Of a stretch of 64,000 bases of DNA, positions 51,613 through 60,344 are shown in pieces. Position numbers and translations under genes: made by a program. This DNA comes from JAHQVI01 sp963727575 (lineage in GTDB: Bacteria > Pseudomonadota > Alphaproteobacteria > Rhizobiales > Rhodomicrobiaceae), in assembly GCA_963727575.1 (NCBI GenBank), contig CAVSIA010000028.1, forward strand, positions 1 to 64,000. Direction: 5' to 3'. The notes under the pieces were generated by a model. That model did not search any database. It was given only the letters and a program-made list of their open reading frames with translations, and was not told the DNA's origin. The first letter of the stretch is position 1. Each line of letters opens with the position of its first letter.

Positions 51613-52500
51613 CTAGCGTGCCGCGGCGATGATATGCGCGCGCATCCAGCGATTGGCCGGGTCGAGATCGGCGTTCTTGTGCCAGTACAGCCGGGAGCCG
51701 AGGGGCGGCGCCGGGAAGGGCAGCTCTCTCGTCACCACGTCATATTGCCGGGCGAGCGAAAGCGGCGCGGAAAGCACCAGGTCGGTGCTCATGACGACAT
51801 GGAACGCGGGCTGAAAATGCGGCACGCGCAGCACCATGTTGACGTGCCGCCCGAGCTGGCTGAGCGCGATGTCGACGAAGCTCCGGCCCTGCCTCCGTCC
51901 GGAGATGGTGACATGGTCGAGCGCGAGGAAGGCCTCCAGCGATAGCTTGCCCCGCGCCTTCGTGTGGCTCTTCCTCATCACGCAGACATAGCGGTCTTCG
52001 AACAGCTCGGCGTTGTTCAGATCGGACCGGGCGAGCTGCGGGATGTCGACGGCAAAGTCCAGCTTTCCGGCGGCCAGCTCGATCAGGATCTCGTAACGTT
52101 CGATCTGGTGGCAATGGATCTTTACCGTCGGCGCCGCCATGCGCACGCGCCTCATCAGGTTCGGCATGAGGATCGAGGCGGCGGCGTCCCGGGTGGCGAT
52201 GTGGAACGTCTTTTCCGACGTCTGCGCGTCGAACCGCGCGCCGTGGTCGAGGCATACTTGCAGCTCGCGCAGCGCGTGCCGGATCGGGCCGGCGAGGTTC
52301 TCCGCCGCCGGCGTCGGCGTCATCGCCCGTCCGCTGCGCACGAAGAGCGGATCGTTGAATACCGCGCGAAGGCGGGCGAGCGCGTTGCTGACCGCGGGCT
52401 GGGTCATCCCCAGCAGCTCCCCGGCACGCGTCAGGCTGGCCTCTGTATAGACGGCGTCGAAGACCGGCAACAGGTTGAGATCGACCGAGCGGAGGTTCAT
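51613..52500 (-). CDS. LysR-family transcriptional regulator
   Basis: The start MNLRSVDLNLLPVFDAVYTE (ATG 52500) gives 295 residues; an extension from 52563 adds a Met/His-rich stretch unlike LysR starts and was rejected. The helix-turn-helix is ASLTRAGELLGMTQPAVSNA followed by LARLRAVFNDPLFVRSGRAM, the usual LysR wing. The C-terminal co-inducer domain has KLDFAVDIPQLARSDLNNAE. It is divergent from an acyl-CoA dehydrogenase gene 126 bases away, which it probably controls. The overall sequence recalls NodD/LinR-like members. Confidence 0.9.
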   Translation of the reverse strand: MNLRSVDLNLLPVFDAVYTEASLTRAGELLGMTQPAVSNALARLRAVFNDPLFVRSGRAMTPTPAAENLAGPIRHALRELQVCLDHGARFDAQTSEKTFHIATRDAAASILMPNLMRRVRMAAPTVKIHCHQIERYEILIELAAGKLDFAVDIPQLARSDLNNAELFEDRYVCVMRKSHTKARGKLSLEAFLALDHVTISGRRQGRSFVDIALSQLGRHVNMVLRVPHFQPAFHVVMSTDLVLSAPLSLARQYDVVTRELPFPAPPLGSRLYWHKNADLDPANRWMRAHIIAAAR

Positions 52501-52626
52501 GGGGCGGCTCGCAAGATAGCATTCACAAAAGTGATGAAACATCATTCCATAAATAAATTTCAAGAATGATTTGAGGTCCGGTATTTTGCGAGCGATCCGC
52601 TTTCATCGCGCAATTTCGAGGCTGTC

Positions 52627-53883
52627 ATGAATTTCGACTATTCCGAGCGCTGCCAGGAGCTCCGCATCCAGTTGCAGGGGGTCATGGACGAGCATATCCT
52701 TCCGCGGCTGGAGTCCGCCCGGCGCGAGGCGGAGACCGGTGCCTATCCCTTCTCCTTCATGCCCGACCTGAAGGCGCTCGCCAAATCGGAAGGGCTCTGG
52801 AACCTGTTCCTGCCGGGGCTCCACGCGGACGAGCTGGGCCAGGGGCTGAGCAATATCGATTACGCGCCGCTCGCCGAAATCATGGGCCGCGTCGAATGGG
52901 CCTCGGAGGTGTTCAACTGCAGCGCGCCCGATACCGGCAACATGGAGCTGCTGCACATGTTCGCCTCGCCGCAACAGGCGGCGGACTGGCTGCAGTCGCT
53001 GCTGCGCGGCGAGATCCGCTCCGCCTTCGCCATGACCGAGCCGGACGTCGCCTCCTCGGATGCCACCAACATCCAGACCTCGATCCGGCGCGAGGGCGAC
53101 CAATACGTCATCAACGGCCGCAAATGGTTCATCACCGGCGCCGGGCGGCCGGATTGCAAGATCATGATCGTCATGGGCAAGACCGACCCGGACGGCCCGC
53201 GCCATCTGCAGCAGAGCATGGTGCTGGTGCCGCTTGATACGCCGGGCGTGAAAGTCGTCCGCAACATCAGTACGCTGAACCACCATTCGCTGGTCGGCCA
53301 TTGGGAGGTGCTGTTCCGCGACGTCCGCGTGCCTGCCGCAAATCTGCTCGGCGAGCAAGGTGGCGGCTTTGCCATGGCGCAGGCGCGGCTCGGACCGGGG
53401 CGCATCCACCACTGCATGCGCAGCATCGGCCAGGCCGAGCTGGCGCTCGAGCTGATGTGCGAGCGGGCCAGCGAGCGCAAGGCGTTCGGCAAATATCTGC
53501 ATGAGCACGGCTCGGTCGCCGAGGGCATCGCGCATTCGCGAATGGAGATCGACCAGGCGCGGCTGCTCGTTCTGAAGGCCGCCTACATGATCGACACGGT
53601 CGGGGTCAAGGCGGCGCGCAAGGAGATCTCGATGATCAAGGCGCTGGTCCCCGCGATGCTGGCACGCGTGGCGGACCGGGCGATCCAGGTGTTCGGCGCG
53701 ATGGGTGTCAGCCCGGATACGCCGCTCGCCGACATTTATACCTCAGGCAGGACGCTGCGCTTCATCGACGGGCCGGACGAGGTGCATCTGCGGGTGATCG
53801 CCCGGGCCGAGCTCGCCGATGCGGCGGGGCGCGGCGGGCGTTCCTCGCTTACGCATCTGATTACCACGGCGGATCTGCAATAG
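52627..53883 (+). CDS. acyl-CoA dehydrogenase family protein
   Basis: Intact, 418 residues. Key segments are AFAMTEPDVASSDATNIQTS (FAD-binding signature), GDQYVINGRKWFITGAGRPD, FRDVRVPAANLLGEQGGGFA and LGPGRIHHCMRSIGQAELAL. The C-terminal part is QVFGAMGVSPDTPLADIYTS followed by FIDGPDEVHLRVIARAEL. This is closest to the ACAD11-like branch. It would oxidise an acyl-CoA, passing electrons to ETF. No CoA ligase or enoyl-CoA hydratase is adjacent. The LysR gene upstream and the DUF1116 and FAD genes downstream suggest a small catabolic cluster. Confidence 0.9.
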   Translation: MNFDYSERCQELRIQLQGVMDEHILPRLESARREAETGAYPFSFMPDLKALAKSEGLWNLFLPGLHADELGQGLSNIDYAPLAEIMGRVEWASEVFNCSAPDTGNMELLHMFASPQQAADWLQSLLRGEIRSAFAMTEPDVASSDATNIQTSIRREGDQYVINGRKWFITGAGRPDCKIMIVMGKTDPDGPRHLQQSMVLVPLDTPGVKVVRNISTLNHHSLVGHWEVLFRDVRVPAANLLGEQGGGFAMAQARLGPGRIHHCMRSIGQAELALELMCERASERKAFGKYLHEHGSVAEGIAHSRMEIDQARLLVLKAAYMIDTVGVKAARKEISMIKALVPAMLARVADRAIQVFGAMGVSPDTPLADIYTSGRTLRFIDGPDEVHLRVIARAELADAAGRGGRSSLTHLITTADLQ

Positions 53884-54166
53884 CGAAGCGCGACGGAGCC
53901 GGGTCAGCCGCGTGCGAGGATGTCCGCCGCGGCAAGCCGGCCGATCCGCTCGTCGCGCTGGTCAGCATGGCTTAGCCGCGAATTCTTTGCTCGTCCTGCC
54001 TATAAATTCAGCGCCTGCCTGTTTCTGCTGCGAATCCGGCGGGCTGCACCTTCGATCCCAAGATCGATCCATCGTTCTCGTTTGGTACGTGCTTTGCATA
54101 ATTCAAGGCGATGAGACCGACTGGTCTACTTTCGTCCCGACCCTGAGCAAATATTAAAATGGGAAT

Positions 54167-55495
54167 TTGGTTTTGAGCCAATCCGAACGGCCCGGCGAGG
54201 TGACGGACGCCTGCTGCGATCAGGCCCAGGAGCATCCTCTTGCGTTCGGGCGCGACCACGTAAGCGGCCAGGGGGATGCAGCGAACCGGCCCGCGGTCGA
54301 GGTGATCCTTGCGGCTGTGCCGGTGTTGCGCGAGCCGGTGACGGCCCGCGAGGTGCTCGGCCTGGACGAGGGCGAGCTTGGCCATGCCGGACCGCCTTTC
54401 GAGAAGGGCGAATTGCCGCCGCCGGTCGTTTTCAACGCGCTTGCGGGAGCGGTCGTCCATGAGGGCTGGGCGGGGGACTTGGCCTCGGCGCAGCGCATGG
54501 TCGAAGACGGGCAGATCCGGCTGCTGTGCAATCACGGCCTTGGCACGGTGTCGCCGATGGCGGGCGTCGTGCGGCCCAGCCAGCGTCTGTTCCGCATCGA
54601 GGACCGGACCACGGGCGCGTCGACATTCGCGACTTTGGCGGAGAAGGGCCGCAACGTCCTCCGCTTCGGTGCTTACGATAAGGACGTCGCCGAAGGGCTG
54701 CGCTTCGTCGAGACTGAGATTGCCGATGCGCTGGCCAAGGCGCTGCCTCCGGGCGGCCTGGACCTGCTGCCGCCGATCGTCGGGGGCGTCGAACTCGGCG
54801 ACGACGTGCATCAGCGCAATATCGGCGGCATGTTCGCTTTCCTTGCCGCTCTGCCCGACCTCGCCGGTCCGGTCCGTACCTGGCTCGCCAGCCATCCCCA
54901 GCATTTCCTGAACTACGCCATGGCGTCCGCGAAGCTGTGCCTCGACCGCGCGCGTGGGGCCGCCGGTTCGAGCGTGGTGACCTCGATAAGCCGCAATGGC
55001 CACGTCTGCGGCATTCAGCTTGCCGGCACCGGCAACCGCTGGTTTACCGCGCCGGCCGACCTGCCCAAGGGCGGCTTCTTTCCGCCCTACACGATGGACG
55101 ATGCGCATCTCGATCTTGGCGACAGCGCGATCATGGAGACATTCGGCCTCGGCGGCTGCATCGCCCACGCCTCGCCGGAGATCGCAGCCAGCATGGGGCG
55201 GCAATGGCACGAGGCGACCGAAGCCGGGCAACGGATGCGCGGCCTGTTCCTGGCGAGGAGCCCGTCGATCGCGCCGGCCCTAGCGGGGACGGCAGGGGTC
55301 GGCATCGGTCTCGACGCCAGGCGGGTGGTTCGCTCCGGCGAGGGCGTTCGCATCCATACCGGCATCGCCCATCGCGACGGTCTGTCCGGCTGGATCGGCA
55401 TCGGCGTCGCCGAAGCGCCGCTCGCTTGTTTCGCCGCGGCGGTCGCAGAGCTCGACCGGATACCCGAAGGCGAGACCAGGGGCCCGGCCGCATGA
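54167..55495 (+). CDS. DUF1116 protein (YlbE/AllG-like)
   Basis: About 442 residues. Landmarks include PAVEVILAAVPVLREPVTAR, VVFNALAGAVVHEGWAGDLA, LCNHGLGTVSPMAGVVRPSQ, RFGAYDKDVAEGLRFVETEI, GDDVHQRNIGGMFAFLAALP, FLNYAMASAKLCLDRARGAA and TFGLGGCIAHASPEIA. These define DUF1116, to which E. coli YlbE (AllG, a subunit of oxamate carbamoyltransferase) belongs. The FdrA/AllF and AllH partners are not seen nearby, so its activity here is open. The start is uncertain: TTG 54167 or TTG 54173, with no clear ribosome binding site. Confidence 0.8.
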   Translation: MVLSQSERPGEVTDACCDQAQEHPLAFGRDHVSGQGDAANRPAVEVILAAVPVLREPVTAREVLGLDEGELGHAGPPFEKGELPPPVVFNALAGAVVHEGWAGDLASAQRMVEDGQIRLLCNHGLGTVSPMAGVVRPSQRLFRIEDRTTGASTFATLAEKGRNVLRFGAYDKDVAEGLRFVETEIADALAKALPPGGLDLLPPIVGGVELGDDVHQRNIGGMFAFLAALPDLAGPVRTWLASHPQHFLNYAMASAKLCLDRARGAAGSSVVTSISRNGHVCGIQLAGTGNRWFTAPADLPKGGFFPPYTMDDAHLDLGDSAIMETFGLGGCIAHASPEIAASMGRQWHEATEAGQRMRGLFLARSPSIAPALAGTAGVGIGLDARRVVRSGEGVRIHTGIAHRDGLSGWIGIGVAEAPLACFAAAVAELDRIPEGETRGPAA

Positions 55496-55730
55496 GCGTG
55501 TTGAGCATCGGACCCTTCCCGGCGGCGCAGCCGGTCCCCGGCCCCGTGATCTTGATTTCCGGCTCCCGCGGCTATATGAGCGAAGCGATCGATCTCGAGA
55601 CGCCACGTCCGACGATCCGACCGATCCGGCGCTTCGCATGATGTCGCTCCGGCTTGAAGCCCGACTCGAAGCCCGAAGCCGCGCCCATCGACTTCGATCC
55701 AAGTGCCGAAAAAGCAGACACGGAGACGCA

Positions 55731-55936
55731 TGCCTGAAATTACCCATAGCGACACGGACGGCGCTGCCTACGCGGTCGAGGCCCGGTTCGGCTGCCTGCG
55801 GCGCCCCTCAACCATGGAAGACGCGTTGCTCTCCTCGCGCGGCGACAGCAACGTCCGCCGCCGCCTGAGCTTTCGGATCACGGCCAATTCGATCATTGAC
55901 GGTCTCGTCACCCGATTGCCGGAAAGCCGGTATTGA
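55731..55936 (+). CDS. hypothetical small protein, translationally coupled to the FAD gene
   Basis: The 68-residue frame MPEITHSDTDGAAYAVEARF ... LVTRLPESRY starts at ATG 55731 after CGGAGACGC. Its TGA overlaps the ATG of the next gene (TGATG), which supports real translation. The family is not recognised. The 235 bases before it hold a short frame (55493-55641, 49 residues, overlapping the DUF1116 stop as ATGA) that could be a small or truncated gene. Neither shows a known motif. Confidence 0.35.
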
Positions 55937-57378
55937 TGCCAACCGCGCAGCCAAATTCCTACAAAGTCGGCGTTATCGGCGGCGGCTTCACCGGAGCGAT
56001 GTTTGCCGTGCATCTCGCCCGTGCCGCGTCCGTGCCCGTCGCGATCGACATCATCGAACCGCGCGAGACGGTCGGCGCGGGGCTGGCATACGGCTCCTGC
56101 GGCCCCGAGCACCGCATCAACGTCCCGAGCGACCGCATGTTCGTCTTTGCCGAGGACCGCGATCATCTTTCGCGATGGTTGAAGCGCACCGGCCGCTGGG
56201 ACGCTGACCGGGCCGCGCTGACGCCGGAAGGGCATCATTATTCGACGCGGCGGGATTTCGCCGCCTATATTGCAGGCCTCGTCTCTGCGGCGGCGGAAGA
56301 CAACCCGTCCGGATCGGTCATTCGCCACATTCGCCGGACGGCGTTGCGGGTGAGCGGAGGCCATGAGCAGTGGCGGGTTGAATGCGACGACGGGGGCGCC
56401 GGCGACTATGCCGCCGTCATCCTCTGCGTGACCCATGCCGCACCGTCGTTTCGCTGGCCGATCACCAATGGAGCCGAAGCGCTGCCGCATCTGGTGCGCG
56501 ATCCGTGGGCCTATGATGCAATCAAGGCGATCCCCTCGGATGCGCGCGTTGTCGTCATCGGCACGGGACTGACCATGAGCGATGCGGTGATCACCCTGCG
56601 CGAGCACGGACATCGCGGGACCATTCACGCCATCGCCCGCCGCGCTCTGACCCCGCGTCCGCACGGTGAATTCTATGATGATTTCGACCTGTTCGGCAGC
56701 GAGGAGCCGCCCAGCACGGCCATTGGGCTTTTGCGCCTCGTTCGCCGGCGGATTGCCGAAGCCGCGGAGGTGGGTGTCAGCTGGCACGCGGTGATCGACG
56801 CCGTCCGGCGCCGCCTCATCCCGTATTGGGCAAGCCTGCCGATGCCCGAGCAGGCAAAGATCGTCCACCGGCTGCGGACTTTTTGGGACGTGCACCGCTT
56901 CCGCATGGCGCCGCAGGTTGTCGAGCTGATGGAGCGCGGACGAAGCCAAGGCTGGCTGCGGCTTTCCGCCGGGCATATCGAGGAGATCGGGCGCGACGGT
57001 GACCGCTTCAGCGTGCGCTGGACACCGCGCGGCGGCGAGACACGAGCCGAGCCGGCCGAAGCGATCATCAATTGCACCGGCCCCGACAACGATCTGCGGC
57101 GCTCGTCCAACCCGGTGATCCGGTCGGCGATCGCCAACGGGCTGATCCGTCCGGACGCGCTTCGCATCGGCGTCGATGTCGACGCGGACGGGCATCTGAT
57201 CGACAGCGAGGGCTGCGTCAATGCCGGCCTATGGGCGGCGGGGCCACTTGCGCGCGTCGTCGTCGGCGAGGCGACCGGCGTTCCGGAAGCGTCGGCGCAT
57301 GCCCGCCACGTCGCCGAGGCGATCGCCCATTCGCTTGAGCCGCACGCCGCCGCCAACGTATCCGGAGAGATCGCATGA
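55936..57378 (+). CDS. FAD/NAD(P)-binding protein (NAD_binding_9 type, HpyO-like)
   Basis: Intact, 480 residues. The dinucleotide fold is KVGVIGGGFTGAMFAVHLAR. The next motifs are EPRETVGAGLAYGSCGPEHR, INVPSDRMFVFAEDRDHLSR, the second fold ARVVVIGTGLTMSDAVITLR, ALTPRPHGEFYDD and AIINCTGPDNDLRR. This is the PF13454 group, which includes hydroxyacylglutathione- and amine-related oxidases of unknown chemistry. ATG 55936 is coupled to the small upstream frame. The next gene, ridA-like, overlaps its end by four bases (ATGA), so the flavoprotein and RidA are made together. Confidence 0.82.
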   Translation: MPTAQPNSYKVGVIGGGFTGAMFAVHLARAASVPVAIDIIEPRETVGAGLAYGSCGPEHRINVPSDRMFVFAEDRDHLSRWLKRTGRWDADRAALTPEGHHYSTRRDFAAYIAGLVSAAAEDNPSGSVIRHIRRTALRVSGGHEQWRVECDDGGAGDYAAVILCVTHAAPSFRWPITNGAEALPHLVRDPWAYDAIKAIPSDARVVVIGTGLTMSDAVITLREHGHRGTIHAIARRALTPRPHGEFYDDFDLFGSEEPPSTAIGLLRLVRRRIAEAAEVGVSWHAVIDAVRRRLIPYWASLPMPEQAKIVHRLRTFWDVHRFRMAPQVVELMERGRSQGWLRLSAGHIEEIGRDGDRFSVRWTPRGGETRAEPAEAIINCTGPDNDLRRSSNPVIRSAIANGLIRPDALRIGVDVDADGHLIDSEGCVNAGLWAAGPLARVVVGEATGVPEASAHARHVAEAIAHSLEPHAAANVSGEIA

Positions 57379-57776
57379 TCCGCTACATCAAGGTCGACAA
57401 TGCCGCTCCGCCGCCGAAGACGGCCCGCTATTCCCATGCCGTCGAAGCAGGCGGTCTGCTCTACGTTACCGGGCAATTGCCGATCGATCCGGACCGGCCC
57501 GATGCGCCATTGCCGGAGGCCATCGAGGAGCAGACGGAGCTGTCGTTCCTGAACCTGACGCGGATCGTGGAGGCGGCGGGCTACAGCCTTGCCGATACTG
57601 TCTTCGTGCGCATCTTCCTCAGCCATTTCGACCGCGACTATGCCGGCCTCAACACGGTCTATCATCGCTATTTCGACGATGATGGGGCCATGCCGTCGCG
57701 CACGACGGTCGGCGTGGCCGAGCTCGGCCGCGATGCGCTGGTGGAAATCGACATGGTTCTGGCAAAGCGGGCCTGA
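57375..57776 (+). CDS. RidA-family enamine/imine deaminase
   Basis: 133 residues. Landmarks are YSHAVEAGGLLYVTGQLPID, LNLTRIVEAAGYSLADTVFV, RIFLSHFDRDYAGLNTVYHR and PSRTTVGVAELGRDALVEID. The Arg in PSRTTV and the terminal Glu in ALVEID are the usual active-site residues of the deaminating RidA type. It would remove reactive imines released by amine or amino-acid oxidation. Tight overlap with the flavoprotein gene suggests that the flavoprotein makes such an imine. Confidence 0.9.
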   Translation: MIRYIKVDNAAPPPKTARYSHAVEAGGLLYVTGQLPIDPDRPDAPLPEAIEEQTELSFLNLTRIVEAAGYSLADTVFVRIFLSHFDRDYAGLNTVYHRYFDDDGAMPSRTTVGVAELGRDALVEIDMVLAKRA

Positions 57777-57801
57777 CCGCGCGATCGCGAAGGCTGCGCA
57801 T

Positions 57802-57841
57802 CACCGGGCAGGCAGGCGATCCGCCGCCTGCCTGCCCGGTG
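57802..57841. terminator. perfect 17-bp inverted repeat between convergent genes, likely bidirectional terminator
   Basis: CACCGGGCAGGCAGGCG, a six-base loop ATCCGC, then CGCCTGCCTGCCCGGTG: all 17 pairs match. It lies between the stops of the ridA-like gene (+) and the cytochrome b561 gene (-). There is no T-run on either side, so a rho-independent role is likely only in part. The arms contain the internal repeat GGCAGGCAGG. Confidence 0.65.
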
Positions 57842-57858
57842 TCCGCAGCGGGGGTGGG

Positions 57859-58419
57859 TCAGCCTGCGCCGCTGCTCGTTGCCGCGCTGCCCGGAAGCAT
57901 CCGCTCCAGGACTTCGTCGCGGCGCACGAAGTGATGCCAGAGCGCCGCCGCCGCATGGAAGCCTGCCAGGATCAACAGGCCATTTGCCGCCAGCTCATGG
58001 ATTCCCTTGATGAAATGCGCGGTATCGCGATCCGCCGCGACGGGCGAGGGGATGGTGAACAAGCCGAAAAAGGTTAGCGCATCGCCCCGGTACCAAGTGA
58101 GCGCAACGCCGATCAGCGGCACCGCCAGCAGGAGAATGTAGAGCAGGAAATGCGTGATCGAGGCCACACGCTCCTGGAACCTGCCAACTGAGTTCGGCGG
58201 CGGCGGTGCACCGGCCGAGCTTCTTACGAAGACGCGAAGAACGACGAAAGACAGAAGCAGCAGACCGAAAGAAATATGGAGCCACCAGACAAAATCACGC
58301 CCCGGATCGCCGCGCGGATAAAGAGCTTCCGCATAGGTGATGCCGTAGACGGTGATAACAAGAGCAAAAACCGCCCAATGTAAGAGCTTCTGAGCCGGTC
58401 GGTAAGTTTTAGTATTCAT
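57859..58419 (-). CDS. cytochrome b561
   Basis: Intact, 186 residues, four membrane helices. Heme-ligand His positions are in KLLHWAVFALVITVYGITYA, WWLHISFGLLLLSFVVLRVF, the loop FIKGIHELAANGLLILAGFH and AAAALWHHFVRRDEVLERM. The last, LWHHF, is a hallmark of the bacterial YodB/CybB type. It carries electrons from ubiquinol, and some members quench superoxide. No partner gene is adjacent. It converges on the RidA gene across the strong inverted repeat. Confidence 0.92.
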   Translation of the reverse strand: MNTKTYRPAQKLLHWAVFALVITVYGITYAEALYPRGDPGRDFVWWLHISFGLLLLSFVVLRVFVRSSAGAPPPPNSVGRFQERVASITHFLLYILLLAVPLIGVALTWYRGDALTFFGLFTIPSPVAADRDTAHFIKGIHELAANGLLILAGFHAAAALWHHFVRRDEVLERMLPGSAATSSGAG

Positions 58420-58900
58420 AAGAACCCTCAGTAAAAGAGGCTGGGTGACCCATTTTGTACCCGTGCCTCGAAACGCAAAACGGTAGCTTTCTGCTTCCGA
58501 CCGCGCTCACGGTTGCATCTGATACGCCGCCCAAAGTCGGCGTGTCTACGAGGCTAGACGCCGCATAAGATATCAGGTGGAGCTGACCTGTAGCGGGCGC
58601 GGTCATTCTTGAATCTCTTCGGCCGCTTCCGTTCGCCATTAAAAAGATCGGCGGCGTGAAAAGTTCCAATGCGTCAGCTGTGCCAGCCTCGTCCGGGCCG
58701 CTGATGCCGAAGGAACGAAAGCTCCCTCGGCGCAGTTAGCTCAATGAGGCAAACGGCGCGCTTGCGCGAACCGCAAGACGCAAAGGGACGCGATCGCTTC
58801 AATTCCGCGAACCATCGTCCTTCTCGTTTAAGCCAGCCGTGATGAACAGAAACCGTCATTGCGGTGAAAATCACAGACAGCAACCAAGGAGCTAGGCGAA
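58420..58900. other. 480 bases with no recognisable gene
   Basis: The stretch lies between the divergent cytochrome b561 and YciE-like genes and should hold both promoters. Open frames on the minus strand (for example ending at 58674 and 58409) lack family motifs and ribosome binding sites, and one overlaps the start of the YciE-like gene. Base composition is less GC-rich than in the neighbouring genes. No RNA gene was recognised. Confidence 0.45.
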
Positions 58901-59404
58901 ATGGGCCTTTTCTCAAGCGACATCAAGACGTTGGATGACCTGTTCATGCATACGCTGCAGGACATCTACTATGCCGAAAATCAGATCACCAAGGCTTTGC
59001 CGGACATGATCGAGAAGGCCACCGACCCGCAGCTCAAGCAGGGTTTCCAGACCCATCTGACCGAAACCCAAGGCCAGATCAAGCGGCTGGAGCAGGTGTT
59101 CAGCATGCTCGGCAAATCGGCGAAGGGCGTCGACTGTCCGGCGATCGACGGCATCATCGAGGAAGCCAATGACGTTGCCGGCGAAGTTGCCGAAAAGGAC
59201 GTTCTGGACGCCGCCCTGCTGGCTTCCGCACAGGCGGTGGAGCACTACGAAATCACCCGTTACGGCACTCTGATCGCCTGGGCCAAGCAGCTCGGCCGCG
59301 ATGACGTGACCAGCCTCCTGCATCAGAATCTCAGCGAGGAGGAAGCGACGGATCGCAAGCTGACGAGCCTTGCCGAAAGCAAGATCAACCAGCGGGCCGC
59401 CTAG
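58901..59404 (+). CDS. YciE/YciF-type ferritin-like protein (DUF892)
   Basis: ATG 58901 follows CAAGGAGCTAGGCG. The 167-residue protein has IKTLDDLFMHTLQDIYYAEN, KALPDMIEKATDPQLKQGFQ, HLTETQGQIKRLEQVFSMLG and AQAVEHYEITRYGTLIAWAK. The Glu and His of the Y-x-E-N, E-T-x-x-Q and E-H-Y-E segments supply a di-iron-type site. Members are induced by osmotic or general stress and are common in soil alphaproteobacteria. It is a single gene, closed by a terminator. Confidence 0.92.
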   Translation: MGLFSSDIKTLDDLFMHTLQDIYYAENQITKALPDMIEKATDPQLKQGFQTHLTETQGQIKRLEQVFSMLGKSAKGVDCPAIDGIIEEANDVAGEVAEKDVLDAALLASAQAVEHYEITRYGTLIAWAKQLGRDDVTSLLHQNLSEEEATDRKLTSLAESKINQRAA

Positions 59405-59434
59405 CTTCCAAGGCGAACGCTTAGCAAATGGGCC

Positions 59435-59468
59435 GCGCAGCAGCACATCGCTGCTGCGCGCTCGTTTT
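59435..59468 (+). terminator. Rho-independent terminator after the YciE-like gene
   Basis: GCGCAGCAGC (59435-59444), a five-base loop ACATC, and GCTGCTGCGC (59450-59459) form a perfect 10-bp stem, followed by GCTCG and TTTT. It lies 31 bases after the stop codon. Confidence 0.75.
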
Positions 59469-59573
59469 ACGAGGTGCGGCTCGCTCTGGCTTCGGTCGAG
59501 CCGCCGCATTGCGGCGTTTGTCCCAGAATGGGATTCGGCGCAGGGGATGTCTTAATATCTTTTAGGAAGACGA

Positions 59574-60308
59574 ATGATTCCCGACTGGCTCCATACGATT
59601 TCCCTTATCTGCCTCGCGGTCGGTTTTATCAGCGCCGCGATTATCGCAATCGACGAGTTCCGCGACCCGCAGCACATGTGGATCATGAACATCGTCTGGC
59701 CGGTGACAGCGCTGTTCGGCACGCTCGTTTCACTTTGGGGTTATTTTGCCTACGGACGGCTCGCGTCACAGAGCCGCATGGAAGCGGCCATGGCTCGCGG
59801 CGAGGAGATGCCCAACAAGGCGCAGACGCCGTTCCCGGTGATGGTCGCCAAAGGCTCCGCGCATTGCGGGAGCGGGTGCACGCTCGGCGACATCTGCGCC
59901 GAATGGCTCGCTTTCGGCTTTCCCGTGGTGGCGGTGTGGCTCGGCTGGCAGAGCATTTTCTCGGAAAAAATCTTCGCCGTCTGGGTGCTGGACTTCATCC
60001 TGGCATTTCTGTTCGGCATTGCCTTCCAGTATTTCACCATCACGCCGATGCGCAACCTGTCGCCCGCGCAGGGACTGATCCAGGCGGTGAAGGCCGATAC
60101 GCTTTCGCTGATCGCGTGGCAGGTGGGAATGTACGGCTTCATGGCCGTCGCGCATTTCTGGCTGTTCGCCGACCTGCTGAACACCCGGCTTCAGGTCAAC
60201 AGCGCCGAATTCTGGTTCATGATGCAGATCGCCATGCTGTTCGGCTTCGCCACATCCTATCCGGTGAACTGGTGGCTGATCCGCGAGGGCGTGAAGGAAA
60301 AGATGTAG
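59574..60308 (+). CDS. DUF4396 membrane protein
   Basis: Intact, 244 residues, about six membrane helices (LHTISLICLAVGFISAAIIA, IMNIVWPVTALFGTLVSLWG, FAVWVLDFILAFLFGIAFQY, FWFMMQIAMLFGFATSYPVN). ATG 59574 follows TTTAGGAAGACG. Between helix 2 and 3 lies a hydrophilic loop with KGSAHCGSGCTLGDICAEW, containing His and three Cys, the conserved mark of DUF4396. The Cys/His cluster and the Met-rich helices suggest metal, perhaps copper, handling; that is inference. No other metal gene is adjacent. Confidence 0.82.
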   Translation: MIPDWLHTISLICLAVGFISAAIIAIDEFRDPQHMWIMNIVWPVTALFGTLVSLWGYFAYGRLASQSRMEAAMARGEEMPNKAQTPFPVMVAKGSAHCGSGCTLGDICAEWLAFGFPVVAVWLGWQSIFSEKIFAVWVLDFILAFLFGIAFQYFTITPMRNLSPAQGLIQAVKADTLSLIAWQVGMYGFMAVAHFWLFADLLNTRLQVNSAEFWFMMQIAMLFGFATSYPVNWWLIREGVKEKM

Positions 60309-60344
60309 CGGGGGTGGCGATCAAGGCGAGGGTCGGCGCCTAGC

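Noticed and set aside
58674..58916. An 80-residue minus-strand frame (MRKGPFRLAPWLLSVIF...)
   Set aside because: It overlaps the start and ribosome binding site of the YciE-like gene and has no recognisable family. The hydrophobic start alone is not enough.
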